From: Heliopora coerulea
Taxonomy: Eukaryota; Cnidaria; Anthozoa; Scleralcyonacea; Helioporidae
DNA length: 64,000 nt
Direction: 5' to 3'
NCBI GenBank assembly: GCA_030142905.1
Contig: JASJOG010000174.1
Coordinates: 1-64,000 of the forward strand
How positions within the stretch are numbered: the first letter of the stretch is position 1; every line of letters begins with the position of its first letter. Shown here one piece after another: positions 12,727 to 26,216 of the stretch. The notes beneath the pieces were generated by a model. It did not search any database and was not told the DNA's origin. It was given only the letters and a program-made list of their open reading frames with translations. The translations under genes were made by a program, and so were the position numbers.

Positions 12727-13553
12727 AAACCTCGTTTACACTGTAACATTTTGGGCACGGGACGGCAAATTTTGGGCACGACACAGCTAGTTAGCAGTGC
12801 CGAGATCCAGTACCGCCGAGAAGGGGAGATAGTGGAATAAAACTGACCACGGGCCCAGAAGAAATAACGGAGATAAATCAATAAGATATCAAATGGCCCG
12901 TTGGCCGGTTGGAAATATATTGAATTCGGATTTTTTATCACTGGAATACTATCTGTGATACTATGTAAAACAAGGCAATATGACTATATTTGCATTGTAA
13001 TTTTATGTTTCTTAGTCAAGAAACGAAAAGATAAATGATTTTACATTACATGACGTTTAGGGTTTACACAGTATGGATTTGTCGTTCATGAAATATTGAA
13101 GCAGATATGAACGAAAGTTTAAAAACTTGCTATAAAATTTTGGCCTTGTTATCAACTGTATTTATTAATTCAAATTTAGAATTCCTTCAATGTTTTGTTT
13201 GTTTCGGACGGTTCATACAGTGAGATGTGAGGACAAATTAAAGATCCGATGAAAAACTCCGAAAATTAAAGAATACAAAGATTTTTTTCTGCCCGATAGT
13301 TAGTGAGGTTAGTCAAATAAATTTTCGACTGGGGGTCTATCAACTTCTGTACCTCTGCCACTGGGGCCCGCAGCAGCTCTCGTCGGCACTGCCGAGACCT
13401 ACATATACAGAGGTGCTCAGTACAGCTAAATTTTAAGAAGTCTGCACCGTTTACACTATGAAAGTCACCCGTGCCGTGCCCAAAAATAGCGGCACACGTG
13501 CCAAAATTTTAGCCGTGCCGTGTCCAAAATGTCAACAGTGTAAACGGAGTTTT
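12727..13553. mobile_element. MITE-like element with ~55-bp inverted ends
   Basis: The left end (ctcgtttacactgt then cattttgggcacgg) and the right end (ccgtgccgtgtccaaaatg then cagtgtaaacgg) are inverted copies with scattered mismatches. The interior has no ORF. It lies 14 bp beyond the Tc1 right end, so the two are independent insertions. Superfamily and target duplication were not determined. Confidence 0.5.
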
Positions 13554-16390
13554 AATCAAGCGGTAAGCGAAATAAATCAACGGACGTTTTATCGACTGAG
13601 AGTTTAATATGACAAGATCACTTTTTGCTTTGGCAATAAGTTATTATTGTCATCATCAATTCATATATTTCTATACGATGACGAAGTATGAGTTTAAAAA
13701 TTTTCCGAGGTTTTCCAGATTCATAACTTTAGGAATAATCCAAATTCATGTCATTCAAAACTTTTTTTCATTATTTAACTTAGTAGAAGGGAAAGCATAA
13801 TATACAAATTTCGATTTCATTAAAACTTTTTTAGTTAGTTTCGTTCTGTAAAGATGTGTAGTAAGTTTTACAGATTTGTTTATTCCATGCCAACAGATAT
13901 AACTGAGACTGGTTAAAAATTTGTACTTGAAATCAACTTATTTTATTGCGTAAGTGAAGGTTGCCAGATGTTCAGCGTTGTAAAAGGACAAATCGGCCCA
14001 CCAAAAAGGTCAAGTGGCGAAAAGAAAAGGGTGAAACTTTTTGTGAAGCCGCAACAGTTATGAGATGTCCACAAAAGATTTGTGTGTTCTGCTGTACGTG
14101 ATACAAATCTAAATTCTCGTAAATGTTGAAAAGCTTTATTTAAAGTTATGCGACCACTTGAGTACTCAGTACCACTTTACTGTCAGAAATCTACGCGACT
14201 TCTAGTCAGGTATCGGAAAAAGAAAGTGGTTGGGGATGTCTTACGTTTGCTGGGCTGTTGGAATGCAGGAATAGTTGGAAAGCGGCAGGCGCGGATCCAG
14301 CCTAAAATTTGATGGATGTTCAATCTTAAAATAAGAAATGGGGATGGTTTTATCACCTCCTGACTATAAAACCATTATTTTGAATTTATACGTTTGGAGA
14401 CAATAGTTTGATGTTTGCTTTAGTTTTGTTGTTGTAGTCGGCAATAGCAGCAGTCTTCGTATCTTGCCCTTCAAATGCCATTAAAGCTGTGTCTGACAAG
14501 GTCATGGCAAGTACATTTGCCAGAATAGAAAATGTTCCTGCATCTGCTAGATGAAATCCCCTAACAATCTACTGTACATGATTATAGAACTATTCGTGAG
14601 GCAACAAAGATAGAGTATATCAGACCAGAGAACATGCATTATAAAGGCAGTTTCTGATTCTCAAACTTTGAAAGAGAGAAAGCCAGGTCAACCTTCATTT
14701 AAACTTTACCGTTGGGAAAACCGACAAGAAGGTTGGGAGTCCGTCGCATTAGGTAGTGGAAATTGCGGGGCCAATTTTACAAATATTCAACAACTGCAAA
14801 GTTTGAGAAATATTAAGTGTGTCTCCGGGATGATGCTGCGTAATATTCTGAATAGATCTTACTAGCCTACGGTGCAGACGCCTGTAGAGTTCCTGTTAAG
14901 GGTCTGCGCATCGGAAACCAAAAGCTTGTTCTAGTCACGTGGACTTTCCACAGAAAGTTGGAATCCTATGTGATTGGTTGATTGTTAATTTATTTCAGAT
15001 AATGTTAATCACGACAGGGGCGGATCCAGAAAACTTTTTAGGTACTGCAGAGTTTGTGGGATGAGGTAATCGCGTCTTCAGTGTGGTCCAACTACGGGGG
15101 ATCGGGGGCATGCTCCCCCGGAAAATTTTTCAAATTCTTATCTCGGAAACGGTATTTCCTGCATTCAGAGAGCTTTCTTAACAAAATTTGCAAGCTTCAA
15201 ATTCTGTCTCGAAGAGACAATTTTATTTTGCTTTTGACAAAATATTTTATCAAAAATTCTGCATCGAAGCTCGACGTGACTGTTTCACCTCATGTCAGAG
15301 CTCATCAGCATGCCTAGGAAACATCGTAACATATTTTGCGCAATGCGTCCGACATACACAGTCATCCATAAGACTGCCCAGGTGCCTGGTTTTCAGGTGC
15401 AAGATACTCTCCTTTAAAAAACTTTTGGACGAGGTTTTTATTAATACAGACCGTATAGGACATTTCATGGACATAAAGGAACTCATCTCGCTATATCATC
15501 TTTGGTATTAAGAACCTTGCCAGAGATGGTTGCAATGATAAAATCATTATTGTATTTGTGAAGCAAGAGTACTTATAATTGCATAAAAATTGTGATTGGA
15601 TGATGGTTTGACACATTAGCGGTTTAACCAATAGGCACTATAGCACGTTCCTAGGGCCCACAAAATCCAGGGGCCCACAAATGTTTGCCTATGTTGTTAT
15701 GTTTTCTCTTTCAGAACAAAACAACGAAGTACACACACGCAGTTATTCTAGTGAGGGGTACGTACTTTATAGCTTTCGTGCGTTTTGACTATGGTAAACT
15801 GTTGTAGGTAAGCGAATGTCGACACAAACAACGTAGGAAAGGGAGAAAATTAATCTAACAACTATAAAAGTATTTAAACAGAGCTCAAAGAAATAAAAGG
15901 ATGTATAACGTGTTTTCGAGAAAAATACAAAAACAAACGAGAAATGAAATGAAATACAACACTGCTTAGTGCTTCCAAAATCAATTGAAAAACATAGATT
16001 TTTTGAAAGAACAAACATTCCCTCTTACAATTTTTTAATCAGGACAACTTCCTTTTGATCAAAATCTAAAATCTTTTTACCTATATGACCAAATTCTTTT
16101 TAAAGCATTCCTTTATCCTAATTTTGTTTATATTTATAATCCTACTCGTTTTTCTTTGCTTGTAAATGTTTTGAAACAGAGAACAGAATTCAAAAATGCA
16201 CAAACACTTGAAAAGGGCTGAGTCGGAAAAAATTACGTATTGGAAAGAGACTGAGACTGATTGATGCAACAGGCAGCGATATTGGTTTTGTTTTCTTTTG
16301 CCACTCAATGACACAAATTTCCTTTTCGGGATATTGCTTCATTAAAATGTAAAATGCATCAGGTATGAACTTTACTTTTACGGGCTTTAA
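13554..16390. other. Unassigned DNA with hAT-like terminal motifs
   Basis: No coding region recognised. Short motifs near gcggatccag occur at about 14290 and 15012 (acaggggcggatccag) and again at 17511 (acaggggtggatccag). The 15012 copy is followed by a G/C-rich palindrome (gggggcatgctcccccgg). Such cag-ggg-cggatcc starts resemble hAT element ends. Confidence 0.35.
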
Positions 16391-16399
16391 CTACAAAAT

Positions 16400-17485
16400 G
16401 CCAGGAGGTGACAGGCACAACGGTAAATATGAAAATGGTCACTCGATGCGTCAGAAAAAACAAAAGTGAATTGAGAAAGCAAGGCGTCTCCAGGGAGCCA
16501 TTGTGGGATTTTTTACGTCAAAAGGCAATGATAACCCGAGTTTATGTGGACCTTAACAAGATGACATGAGTCCGAAAGATGGCTTTATATATGACGGCTC
16601 TGCAGACGCATATACAGATATGACAGAAACTGAATTTGAGTTGGTTACAACCTCATGCGGCTCTGACGAAGATGGTACGTCTCCATCAACAAATGTCTCT
16701 ACTCGTAACGACATTCAAGAACTGGAGACTGTCAAACTTCCCAGAAACAGTGGCAACGTCACGTGGCTCTGATAAACATGGTATCTCTACAATTGCAGAT
16801 ACCTCTGCCCCTAACAACCAATCCATTCAAGACTTTGTTACAGAAGAGACACAAACAATAACACTCTGATACTGTTAAGATAAAGATAGCACGTCTTATT
16901 TCAGAATCATCCACGTCTTCATCTGCATGTTTCTGCTCATGATACCTCGTTCCAAGACCCGGTAAATGAATTAGTGACAGAAATAGTGACGACCTCATGT
17001 TCTTTTGACAATGATCCATTCCCCATAGATTTTGCAAAATACAATAATACTCCCAAAGGAAAAACTGTCAGTTGTCAGCTGACAGAACTCCTAAAGAGTT
17101 ACAGAGATGACGTGGCAGAGTGAACAATCACCCATGATTTGATAGACCACTTTTCAAGAAGCCTGCCATCCCAAAATTTGCAAAGATCTTTACAAGTTTG
17201 GAAGATCGTATAAATCCAAAACTAGATTTGTACAACGGGAATTGTTTGTTCGGAAGTTTCATAAAAGAGAGTGTAAAAAGGGACTGGTTGGTGTACTCCC
17301 CATCAACTGGGAAAGTTTACTGTTACATTTGCAAACTGTTCAAACACGAAAGTGACTGCTTTTTACTGAATGGCTTCAATGATTGGAAAAATCCAAATAG
17401 AATCACTACTCACGAGCAGAGTGGTAATCATTTTGTAGCTGTAAAAACGAAAACGTTCATGCGCACCATATCGATTCTGCTATAG
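16400..17485 (+). pseudogene. hAT-like transposase N-terminal fragment (TTF-type zinc finger)
   Basis: The best part (about 17198-17485) reads RDWLVYSPSTGKVYCYICKLF then LNGFNDWKN and THEQSGNHF, the pattern of the TTF-type zinc finger found at the N-terminus of hAT-like/ZMYM-type proteins (CxxC plus a downstream His). Upstream frames (16400-16770) give a basic start and a Ser/Thr/Asp-rich linker as in such proteins, but with stops and frame changes. The RNase H-like catalytic domain and the dimerisation domain are missing. Confidence 0.55.
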
Positions 17486-17529
17486 AAAAGCAGCAGGAAG
17501 ATGAGCAACAGGACAGGGGTGGATCCAGA

Positions 17530-18850
17530 CTAGTGCCACTAGTTTCCAGAAACTAGTCACAAAATGATGAAAGAGAAAAAAAATCTTTTTTCTTATATCA
17601 CAATTCGTCTGAAAATAAGTATAGGATAAATACCGAGAACGGAGGCTTTAAGCCTAATACTTAATAATTCAGATAATGGATTAATTGTTGTCAGGGATTG
17701 TATATACAATCCCGGCTATTTCAAGTATTGTATATACAGTCCCCGGAACCTTTTCAAAAGGTCTTTTGTTTAGATAGGTTTCTTCGGAGGATAAAACCCT
17801 CAAAAGAACAAAGAAAACCGACTTAATCGTGCTTTAATGAATAGCATTATTTTGTTACTGACTACTTTAACTTGTTATCAGCATTTCCTGCACCAAAACA
17901 GCTATTTTTGCTGACTTCAGGCCTCCAAAATCAAATTCATTCCTACGCCATCGCATAGAACACCATACGATTTCCTTTAAAATTATGCGGGTACAGGTCA
18001 CGTTTTGTAGGAACTTTTAATTATTGAAAAACGGCCAAGGGTTTCGGACACCTATTTTGTTTAAATTTTAGTCAGTGGTGAATCAGGGCTTTAAGTTGTG
18101 CAAGATGGGGTAAAATTGATCATCCGGTTTTTTCAAAACCCTCTCTATTAGAGTTTTACTGCCATATTTTCCCCCTTTGCTTGTGCGAAAGAACCTTATA
18201 GTCCTGTCCCTCCCTCCCAGAACCTACCTTGTTTTTACTGGGAGACCTCTTTTTACTAACGATGGTCTAAGCCTTCTAAAAATTACTTTCTACTCTTATA
18301 ATAAAAAGGTAACCAATTCTCCTTGTTGGGATAAGATTATCAGTGCCAAATTAATCTCTTTATTATAGGCATTTTGGCTACAATCAAATCACGGATATCC
18401 CGAAGGATCTTTTCAATTCAACACCAAAGCTTACAAGAGTGTAACTACTTGTAGTAGTCGCTACATTCTTTCTAGGTACGAATGGTGGTTATTATGGATT
18501 CTTGTGCATCTGATACCTTTTAATTTTTCTTTGTGTCAGCGGGGGAAAAGATTTCATTAACCACCATATAAACCTTTCAACGTTACATTCTTAAATTAGC
18601 CAACACAAAATTCCACTATCTCGAAATGGAAATATCGGGTTTTTTTAAAATTTTTAGATGATAACACCTTTAGCTACGCTTTCAACAGCTCGAAGAAATA
18701 CTTTCCGTTTCTGTTATGTCGAAATACATTTGATATTGCTTAACGAATGTCATTATTACACAATTTGTTAAAGTTTTCCTGTAGGAGAAAAGTGCCGACG
18801 AAAAATGTCCAATGCTTTAGTATCTGAATACGTACTTTAAGCAAGTTTTG
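17530..18850. other. Unassigned DNA
   Basis: No gene recognised. At 17697-17747 two short palindromes (gattgtatatacaatc and a close variant) are followed by cccgg steps; they may be the end of a small unidentified element. Confidence 0.3.
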
Positions 18851-18879
18851 AGTGAAAGGTTATTGGTTTTCTTACTTAA

Positions 18880-19205
18880 GCTGCATATCCATTTTTACGG
18901 ATACAGATATTGATGCGATCATGATACAAATTTGTATCCCGATTACGGACACGTTTCTTTTCTTTCCATTTACGCGGTTTCCACTGCAAATTTTCCGACT
19001 TTTGAAGATACATCAAACGTTACCGCACACAAATCCGTATACGGCAATGACAGGATCTCTACATGATCGGATTCTTAAAATCATGTCCACATGCCGTATC
19101 CGCATCCGTGTCCGCATACGTACACATGGAAACACACTTTATATTTTAAGTCATCGCGATTTTAGCCGTATCCGCACTCGTATCCGTATCCATACAAATA
19201 GAAAT
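18880..19205. repeat. Possible MITE with CCGTATCCG-rich ends
   Basis: The left portion has atccatttttacggatac and the right portion repeats ccgtatccgc/cgtatccgtatcc several times, roughly inverted to each other. It looks like a small palindromic nonautonomous element; boundaries are approximate. Confidence 0.3.
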
Positions 19206-22200
19206 TTGGAATAAAGCAGATGCTTCAGAAATTCCATCACATTAACCTTTATCTGCACTGCGATGAGACGGATTCTGTTTCGTCCCCCATTTAACATAAC
19301 TCTGGAAGGAACGTCACATAAGAGCTCGAAACTTTACACTTATTGAAATTTAATGGGAAGCATTCAGTATATGTTTCTTTACATTCCGAGAAAAACCGTT
19401 GCAACAATAACAAATTTTCTGAATTCCACTTTCTGACTGTTCGATAGTTTTTATTAAATAAAATCAAAGAAGCTCTCTCCAAAAGTCAGTGGTTATTTTT
19501 AATCACTGAAACATTAGTGGTGAATATTCTACGAGAAATTTAACATGCTGTGTTTTGACCAGTTTTGCTTCTCCCACCATACTGTTCGTTTTGAGGCCAC
19601 ACTTTTCTGAACATTTTCTTACGAGAGGGGATCGAGTAGAAATTTATCGTTCGTATACGAAAAGTTCCCCCATACTAGCGGTATTACGCAGGACATAATA
19701 GTGCATTGTCAATTATTGGAACACTTCTTGAAGAACTGTTCAGCACTACTAGTACTTCAGTTTACAGTGCAAGTTTAATTTTTCTTTACGATTAAACACG
19801 TATCATATTGGAATGTCTTCCAAACATTTGTTTTCTGTCGTCAAAGGTTAAATAAGATAAATCGATTTCCTCCTGTTGCTATGGCTACAGACATTAATAT
19901 CTTACCATATCTCGCAATGCTTTTATAAGAAAATTTCTCGACTCTTTAAACTTTTCTGTTCGTTCGACACAGGTTTACTCCTATTTCCGAACAGATATAA
20001 ACATTGCTTGTTAAGGTTTATCTTCCACAGGGAGCTACTTCCCCTTCATGGCTTAGTTAAACTTTACTAATGATATTATGTCGTTTATTACACTCGTAAT
20101 CATTCATTAACCATTCCTTAATGAATAATTATGGCGCAGACCAAATTAATTCAAAGTTTTTAACTGGTACTGTAATAGGCTCTTATCTTCATAATCTTAC
20201 TAACTTGTTGGCCTCGTAATGAATACAACGATCCAGGAGAGAATACGGCCGAGCGGCATAATTCAACTCAACAAAGCTAGAAATAATACTTCTTAAGATC
20301 TATTGCTATTCTTTGCAACAGAGAATTTCCCTGGTTAATTTCCTCTATAAGGCAGTTAGCCTCCTAGCAATCAGACCGTAAAATTTTAAGACCTGTAATA
20401 GGACTATTAACACAAGCTGAGTAATTAGATATCTGATGAGTTTTTAATCCAGCAATGCAGTGTATTGCATACCATGCTAAACACAAGTACCGAGCAAGTG
20501 AAAATCTTCCTATAGCTATAACCACAAAAAATTTATACCCATCATAACGACATGATTGCTGTTGGTGGTCACTTTAAAATTGGCTAACGTTTGTTTACAC
20601 TCGTTGCCAAGGTATTCACGCGTCAGATAATTCACTTGGTTGGTTACTTTTATTGTCCTTTTGGTTTACGCACAATTAATAGAAGTAATCTAACCATCCA
20701 ACCGAATTTTCATTTTGTCAATTTTTCCTACACTCTGGCGTTTAGAAAATCCAATAATAAATACCCCAAGAGAGCAGCAGGCGTGTGTGGCCTGGTGCCA
20801 GTGATCTGAAAATAGGGCTTACAAGGCTGGGAGTATAATAATTGAGTTGTTATTGAAGTTGGCTTAAAAAATTTCTCTTAATCATGAAGTACATGGCGTA
20901 GACATACAATCCAGTATTTACAGTACATGCCTCCATGTGTCTTTGACAAAATCATGTTCTTCATGAAACATCCAGCCGAGTATGAACTGGCGTACCATCG
21001 ATTTTAATGAACTGAGGAAAGCGATGCGTTACGTTTAATGGAACAGAACTGATATCTTGTAAAGCCATTTCAGAGGTAAGTGTGGATGTGGGTAAACTTA
21101 TCAGGTAATTACATCTATAAAATACTCCTACTATTTATACTTCTTTCTGTTTATTAACAAATCCACGTTCAAAATAGAATTTTAGTTACTACATTAATTA
21201 ACTTCGTGTTAGCTTACTTTTGATTTGCCCTTGAACAACAGTGATACAAATCTCCGAGCGTAGACATTCTTAAATATTCCCCGTCGGGATTGCACATACC
21301 CTTACAAGGTTCATTAGTGAGAACTGTACAAAGGTAGTATTGTGTTTTTATATGCTGGTCGGACTATACTGGTTCTGGTTAAAGAATGTGGTCGATGATC
21401 ATCGCCTTATTCTAGTTTAGTTTAGAAAAACACTGTTTCTGGTGATGACTGATGTTTCTCCGACTGTAATCCTGCAGCTAAAGATTGGCAAATTTTCCCT
21501 TCAAAAGTTTGCCAGCTCAAAAGCTGGCATTGCCAGGTTTTGAACAAGCAAACCTATTTGTGTCTACTGCAATCAGGGAAAACTTCATGAAGGGTCATGT
21601 GCTACTTTAGATTCTGGGCAAGGAAGTGCGAGTTTCTCGTTCATGTTTTTGGGGATTATAAAAGTCGTCAGATCTGAACACAACTAACGTTAGAATATAT
21701 AGAGAACAAAGCATAACACAAAAAATATGGATTAAAATCTGATCATTATTAACTACAACAGATTTTGAAAGAAAGGAACTTCTGAGTGTCAACTTTAGTG
21801 CTGTCAAATGCCAAAAATTTTTTCACGAAATTTGAATCCCGTTTCTATTTTCTGTTCACACTTGTTAAAAGAACACTGGTATGCACGTACGCACGAATAA
21901 GTAACATTTGTCAAGGACATTTATCGGAAGAAACCTTATTTGTCATATACATGAGCTCGAAAAGCTAAGAAGGAACTTTTCATTGGAAAGTTGCTCGAGT
22001 TTATGGGGCTTACGATTCATATGAAGCGTGTTTTCTGGTTTCGCCTAAGTATTTATGTGCCATTTGGGCGGCTTTTGTTCAACAAAAATATCTACGTTTC
22101 TCGATCCCAGCAAAGCGTCTCCCCTTATTAACAACAACCAGTTTAAACGAGTCACAGACGTATCAAAGAACATCAATGTATCAAAGCAATTCCAGCGTCG

Positions 22201-23690
22201 CCCCAATTGTTATATCACTAGATATTCGCAGGTTCAACACTTCCCACATTTGTACGCTTCCATTTAACTTAAGGATTTCTCTGTGATCATTTCGAGAGGG
22301 CTAGATCATGGGCTTTCTTTTTCTAATATTTGTTTGAGAATTGGTCAAAAAGATACTTCTTGGTTTCAATGTAGATTTGAGGTCACCACAATGACCTATG
22401 ATGTCTTTAATCTGCTTGCACTCCTATATGTAACACACCTTAAAGTTAGAATTTTTAGGCTGGTTTTCTTTCTTGACAATCATTTCAAATCGTGTTCTTC
22501 GCACTTCTTTCCAACAGCATTACCTTCAAATATTGAAAAATTATTTTATTAAAAAAATACTTATTACAAGCTTTAAGATTATTCATCTACATTCAAAAAC
22601 CTCTCCAAAGAATGATTACAAGTTCCTCTGAAGAATAGCGGCAGTTACTCACGGATAAAATATAAAGGGAGAACAAAAATCATCTGAATTGTGCTGTTGC
22701 CACAAGTTTTTCAGTATGGTAACTTTCGCTTCAAATAACTTGGAAAATACCGTTTGTTTTTCGACGTAGTCATCAATTCCTAACACTCAAAAATGACCAG
22801 AGATATTTTTGGCCAACGATCAACGACTGCTTGTTTCTGTTGATGTTTCTGAAATTTTTGGAGGGTAAGCTCACCATTTTCTTAATGATTTTAACGGATC
22901 TCACCCAAACTCTACCATGTTGGTAGATATGTATTTGAGAGCACTTAACACACTTCTTGTTCGTTACTGCATTCTGTCCTCAAAATATCTTCTCCAAAAG
23001 ACATAACGACCGTAACATACTGTAATTGTTACTTTTCCCCATTCGTCTTTTCATATTCGTTTATTGCTGACTTGAGTAAGATCATTAATCAGTACATAGT
23101 TTGCGGAAAAACGATTTCGAAATTCACAATGAAATATAAAAAATTATGTTCTAACTTTATTTCATGTTTATTCTGTTGATTAACTTAGACAGATATTGAT
23201 AAATAGGGTTTATTTGCAACAGTTCCTCGCTGTACTTAAAACGAGGTAATAGAGATGTTTTGGTCAGAAGTCTATAGCCTTAGTGTGGGCAAAAATAAAT
23301 GAAAAAAGCTATATAAAAATACACGAGGCCATCTTGTACTGCAAAATCAGGTTATAAATTGATGTGAAGGTTTGTTTATTAACGTGTAGGAATGAATAAA
23401 TTATAACTGTGTGGTGCCTTATTGTGCCTTTAAGAGAATAGCATATTATTCTGGAAGATGTTTTCCAATGTTTTTCCCTACTTTTTAGCACTGCGTGCCA
23501 AGATTTGAACGATTTTCTCGTTCGATAATTGCTTTAATCAATAACTCGACTATTTTCGAAACCTAACTATTACGGGTTTTGTTTATATATATTTTATATT
23601 TTTTATTTGTTTTTATTTCGAAAAATCGCGTTCTGTGTAAGAAATCTTGTAGCTGAAATCCGATTGCTCTTTCAGGTATGGTCTGATATT
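19206..23690. other. Unassigned AT-rich DNA
   Basis: About 4.5 kb in which I recognise no gene, RNA or transposon. Open frames of 60-90 codons are at chance level and start mostly at non-ATG codons. A small hairpin (gccagctcaaaagctggc) lies near 21510. Confidence 0.4.
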
Positions 23691-24200
23691 CGTAAACGCC
23701 TTTTCTCTCCTTTCTATTATGCAGATAAGACAGTCGATGAGTAATTATTCAGAAGTAACATCTTTTATATTGTCATAGGAATGGAAATTTCAATAGCGGT
23801 CTGTGTTGATCGGTTTCTGTAAACGTGAGTTGTAATTGTTCTATCTAATCTTGAAACTGAACAATTAAGGAGACATTCGTTGGCTTGTTTATGTTGAACG
23901 GTAAATGATATGTTTGAGTAAATGGAGTTGAGAGTTTGGTTGAATGTGATGAGTGCATTTCTTTAAGTAATGGAAAAACTGTCGTCAACATAGCACTTCC
24001 AGTACTTTGGTAGGATAACTGCTTTTTCGATAACCTGTCCTTTAAGAGCTTTTTCCATGTAACGATTGCGCAGTGTTCCGTTAGGAAACACAGTTATCTG
24101 CGATGCCCGTTGGCTATTCCAGCATTTGAGCTTAATTACATTAGTAAGCAATTTACGGCCAAACACGTTATACGTCGCGTGGTCAGATGTACACATTATA
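23690..24200 (-). pseudogene. Penelope-like reverse transcriptase fragment
   Basis: On the minus strand, KYWKCYVDDSFSIT (about 23963-24010) gives a YVDD box preceded by a short region as in Penelope-like reverse transcriptases, and the sequence beyond it (toward 23690, after a stop) reads LNSIYSNISFTVQ and later THVYRN, resembling the thumb segment of that family. It is a short, broken remnant. A second remnant of the same domain lies 300 bp away in the opposite orientation. Confidence 0.5.
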
Positions 24201-24509
24201 AAATTACGTGAGCAAGGTTATTTGGCACTGCGAAATTGTTGTACAACTGGTTAGGTGTAATGCATCTCTTTAATTTTACACTTGAACCACACAAAAATTG
24301 ACTATAAATGCTACTTACTGGGCTACCCATAACACATATTTGTATCTGCTTGTTAGTAGTATGGTTTTTGACTTCTTTCTAGCAATTATTTCTTACATAT
24401 ATTATTATACACGATTGTACAAAAGAAAGCTCATTATGTGCTACTGAAGACAATCCTTACACGGAAGAAACTGAAACATAAGACATCCAAAAAGGAATAA
24501 CCTTACCAA

Positions 24510-24830
24510 AAGTACTTTAAGCGCTACGTCGACAACAGTGTTTTCCATCATGAATAGGAATGCAGTTACTACATTAAACCATACTCTCAACTTTATTGAC
24601 CCTTACATTTCATTCGCCTTCTAGCATGAAAGCAACGGACTAATGATCTTCGGTCATACTGTTCTTAGGAAATGTAATGGAACTATATATGTCGACATAA
24701 CCGACGCACCTGAGCTGTTACCTGGATTTACGTCAGGAAAGAAACGTGAAACGTCAGCACCGAGCGGACACACATATCGATCGCTTTATTTACCTAGTAG
24801 AACGGAGGGAAATTTCAAGGAAATTTAACC
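24510..24830 (+). pseudogene. Penelope-like reverse transcriptase fragment, opposite orientation
   Basis: The plus strand shows RYVDNSVF (YVDD box with the last Asp changed to Asn), then NHTLNFIDPYISF, a stop, and TVLRKCNGTIYVDI. This is the same order of segments as in the neighbouring minus-strand remnant and fits a Penelope-like reverse transcriptase thumb. It is broken by at least one frame change and a TAG near 24624. Confidence 0.5.
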
Positions 24831-25602
24831 AAATATTATTACAATATGACTGACGTGTTTTGACTGCAGTTATCGTGACTGCAGTTTTGCGTACTTTCAC
24901 CATGGCTTAAATAATACAATGTATTATCATGTACGCTGTAGCTACAGATGGCGAAAGCAATAAATATTTTAAACATCTCGGGAATACTACTATCAGTTGT
25001 TTAATAACGGATGCGTTCAACATGTATTGGTAACGCAAGTCTATAACACTCTTACCTAAATGCAATTGCTACCCTACTGATGTAGAAAGGGTTGCGTGTA
25101 CGAACTCCTGTTGTGGCTCGAAACGACGGCTGAGGCTCGAAATCAAATTTGCTTCCTACGGTGATTACTGTTAGAGGACGAAATGCTTCGTGTGTACCCA
25201 TTGGATCTGTGTTTGTGTTATAGAGGAAAGTGAAAAAAGAAAAGTGCAAAAAAGAGAACGAAAAGAGAAAATTGATCGAGCGAAAACTAGTTGAAATCAT
25301 CGGAAATATAATAAACAAACACCGAAACGCAGTGAAAAGATCTGAAGAAAAACTATACTCAAATAAACTTCACAACCCAAAGAAAAGCTTGCAATCTTAT
25401 CAGTATTAATTGAGAAACAACCGATTATCACGTCATCAACGAGTAACACGGTAGATGTTGAGAACGACACACACAACATAAATGTCATAGTACGAACAAT
25501 CAACTACATGGAAAGACGCATTGCTACCAGGGAGAAGTTAAAACGTCATTCCGAAAATCGTCTTCTACTTCTTGAGGCTATGAAAATACAATGCTTCACA
25601 TG
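24831..25602. other. Unassigned left flank of the Polinton
   Basis: No recognised gene. A minus-strand frame at 25052-25318 is unlike anything I recognise. Confidence 0.35.
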
Positions 25603-25608
25603 TTGCTT

Positions 25609-26207
25609 AGTAGTCTATAGAAGCCGGGTTCTAGCGCATTTTTTTCCAGCGCATTTTGTCACATTTACTTCCTGCTTCCCAATGACGTCATCACCTGTCA
25701 ATCATTCCTATAGCGTCACCGTAAACGGTCAAATTCCAAGAATTTACTTCCGGTTTCCAAAAACCTGTCAATCATTTTCATAACCTGTCAAATCTGGTTC
25801 AAACTAAATTATCAAAATTGTTCAATTTTTTCACATTATCAAAATTAATCAATTTTTCAAATTCTCAAAATTAATAAAATTTATAACATTCTCGAAATCC
25901 ATGTGAAAACTAAATTTTTGAAACAGAATATTTTGACAATTTCAAAATGTGACAAAAATCAGTTTTCCACATTTTGAAATTTTTCAAAGTGTCTTGGGGG
26001 AATAACCTTAACATTCCAAACATTCCATACATGCCTAATCTCCCTAACAACTAGCCTCACTCGATGTCAACAAAAAAACTATTTTCGGTTTGCTCCGTTG
26101 TTAGGGAGATCTGGAATGTATGGAATTTATCAGAAGCGCTCGCTTGCTGTGTGGGGAAAACCCCTCAACAACATGCGGGGAATTACCTTTTTGCAGCACA
26201 ATTTTAA
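25609..26207 (+). repeat. Polinton left TIR
   Basis: A 599-bp inverted copy of 42899-43492. I count about five substitutions and two short indels (3 and 2 nt). It contains a CRE palindrome TGACGTCA (25683-25690), two exact CTGTCAATCA sites (25695-25704 and 25765-25774), an ETS-like ACTTCCGG (25746-25753) and a large hairpin at 26022-26126 with ~30-bp arms. The polB stop codon lies only 10 bp inside it. Confidence 0.95.
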
Positions 26208-26216
26208 GCAATAAGC

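Noticed and set aside
25052..25503. Minus-strand ORFs left of the Polinton
   Set aside because: Short, no known domain, start at non-ATG codons and no splice support.
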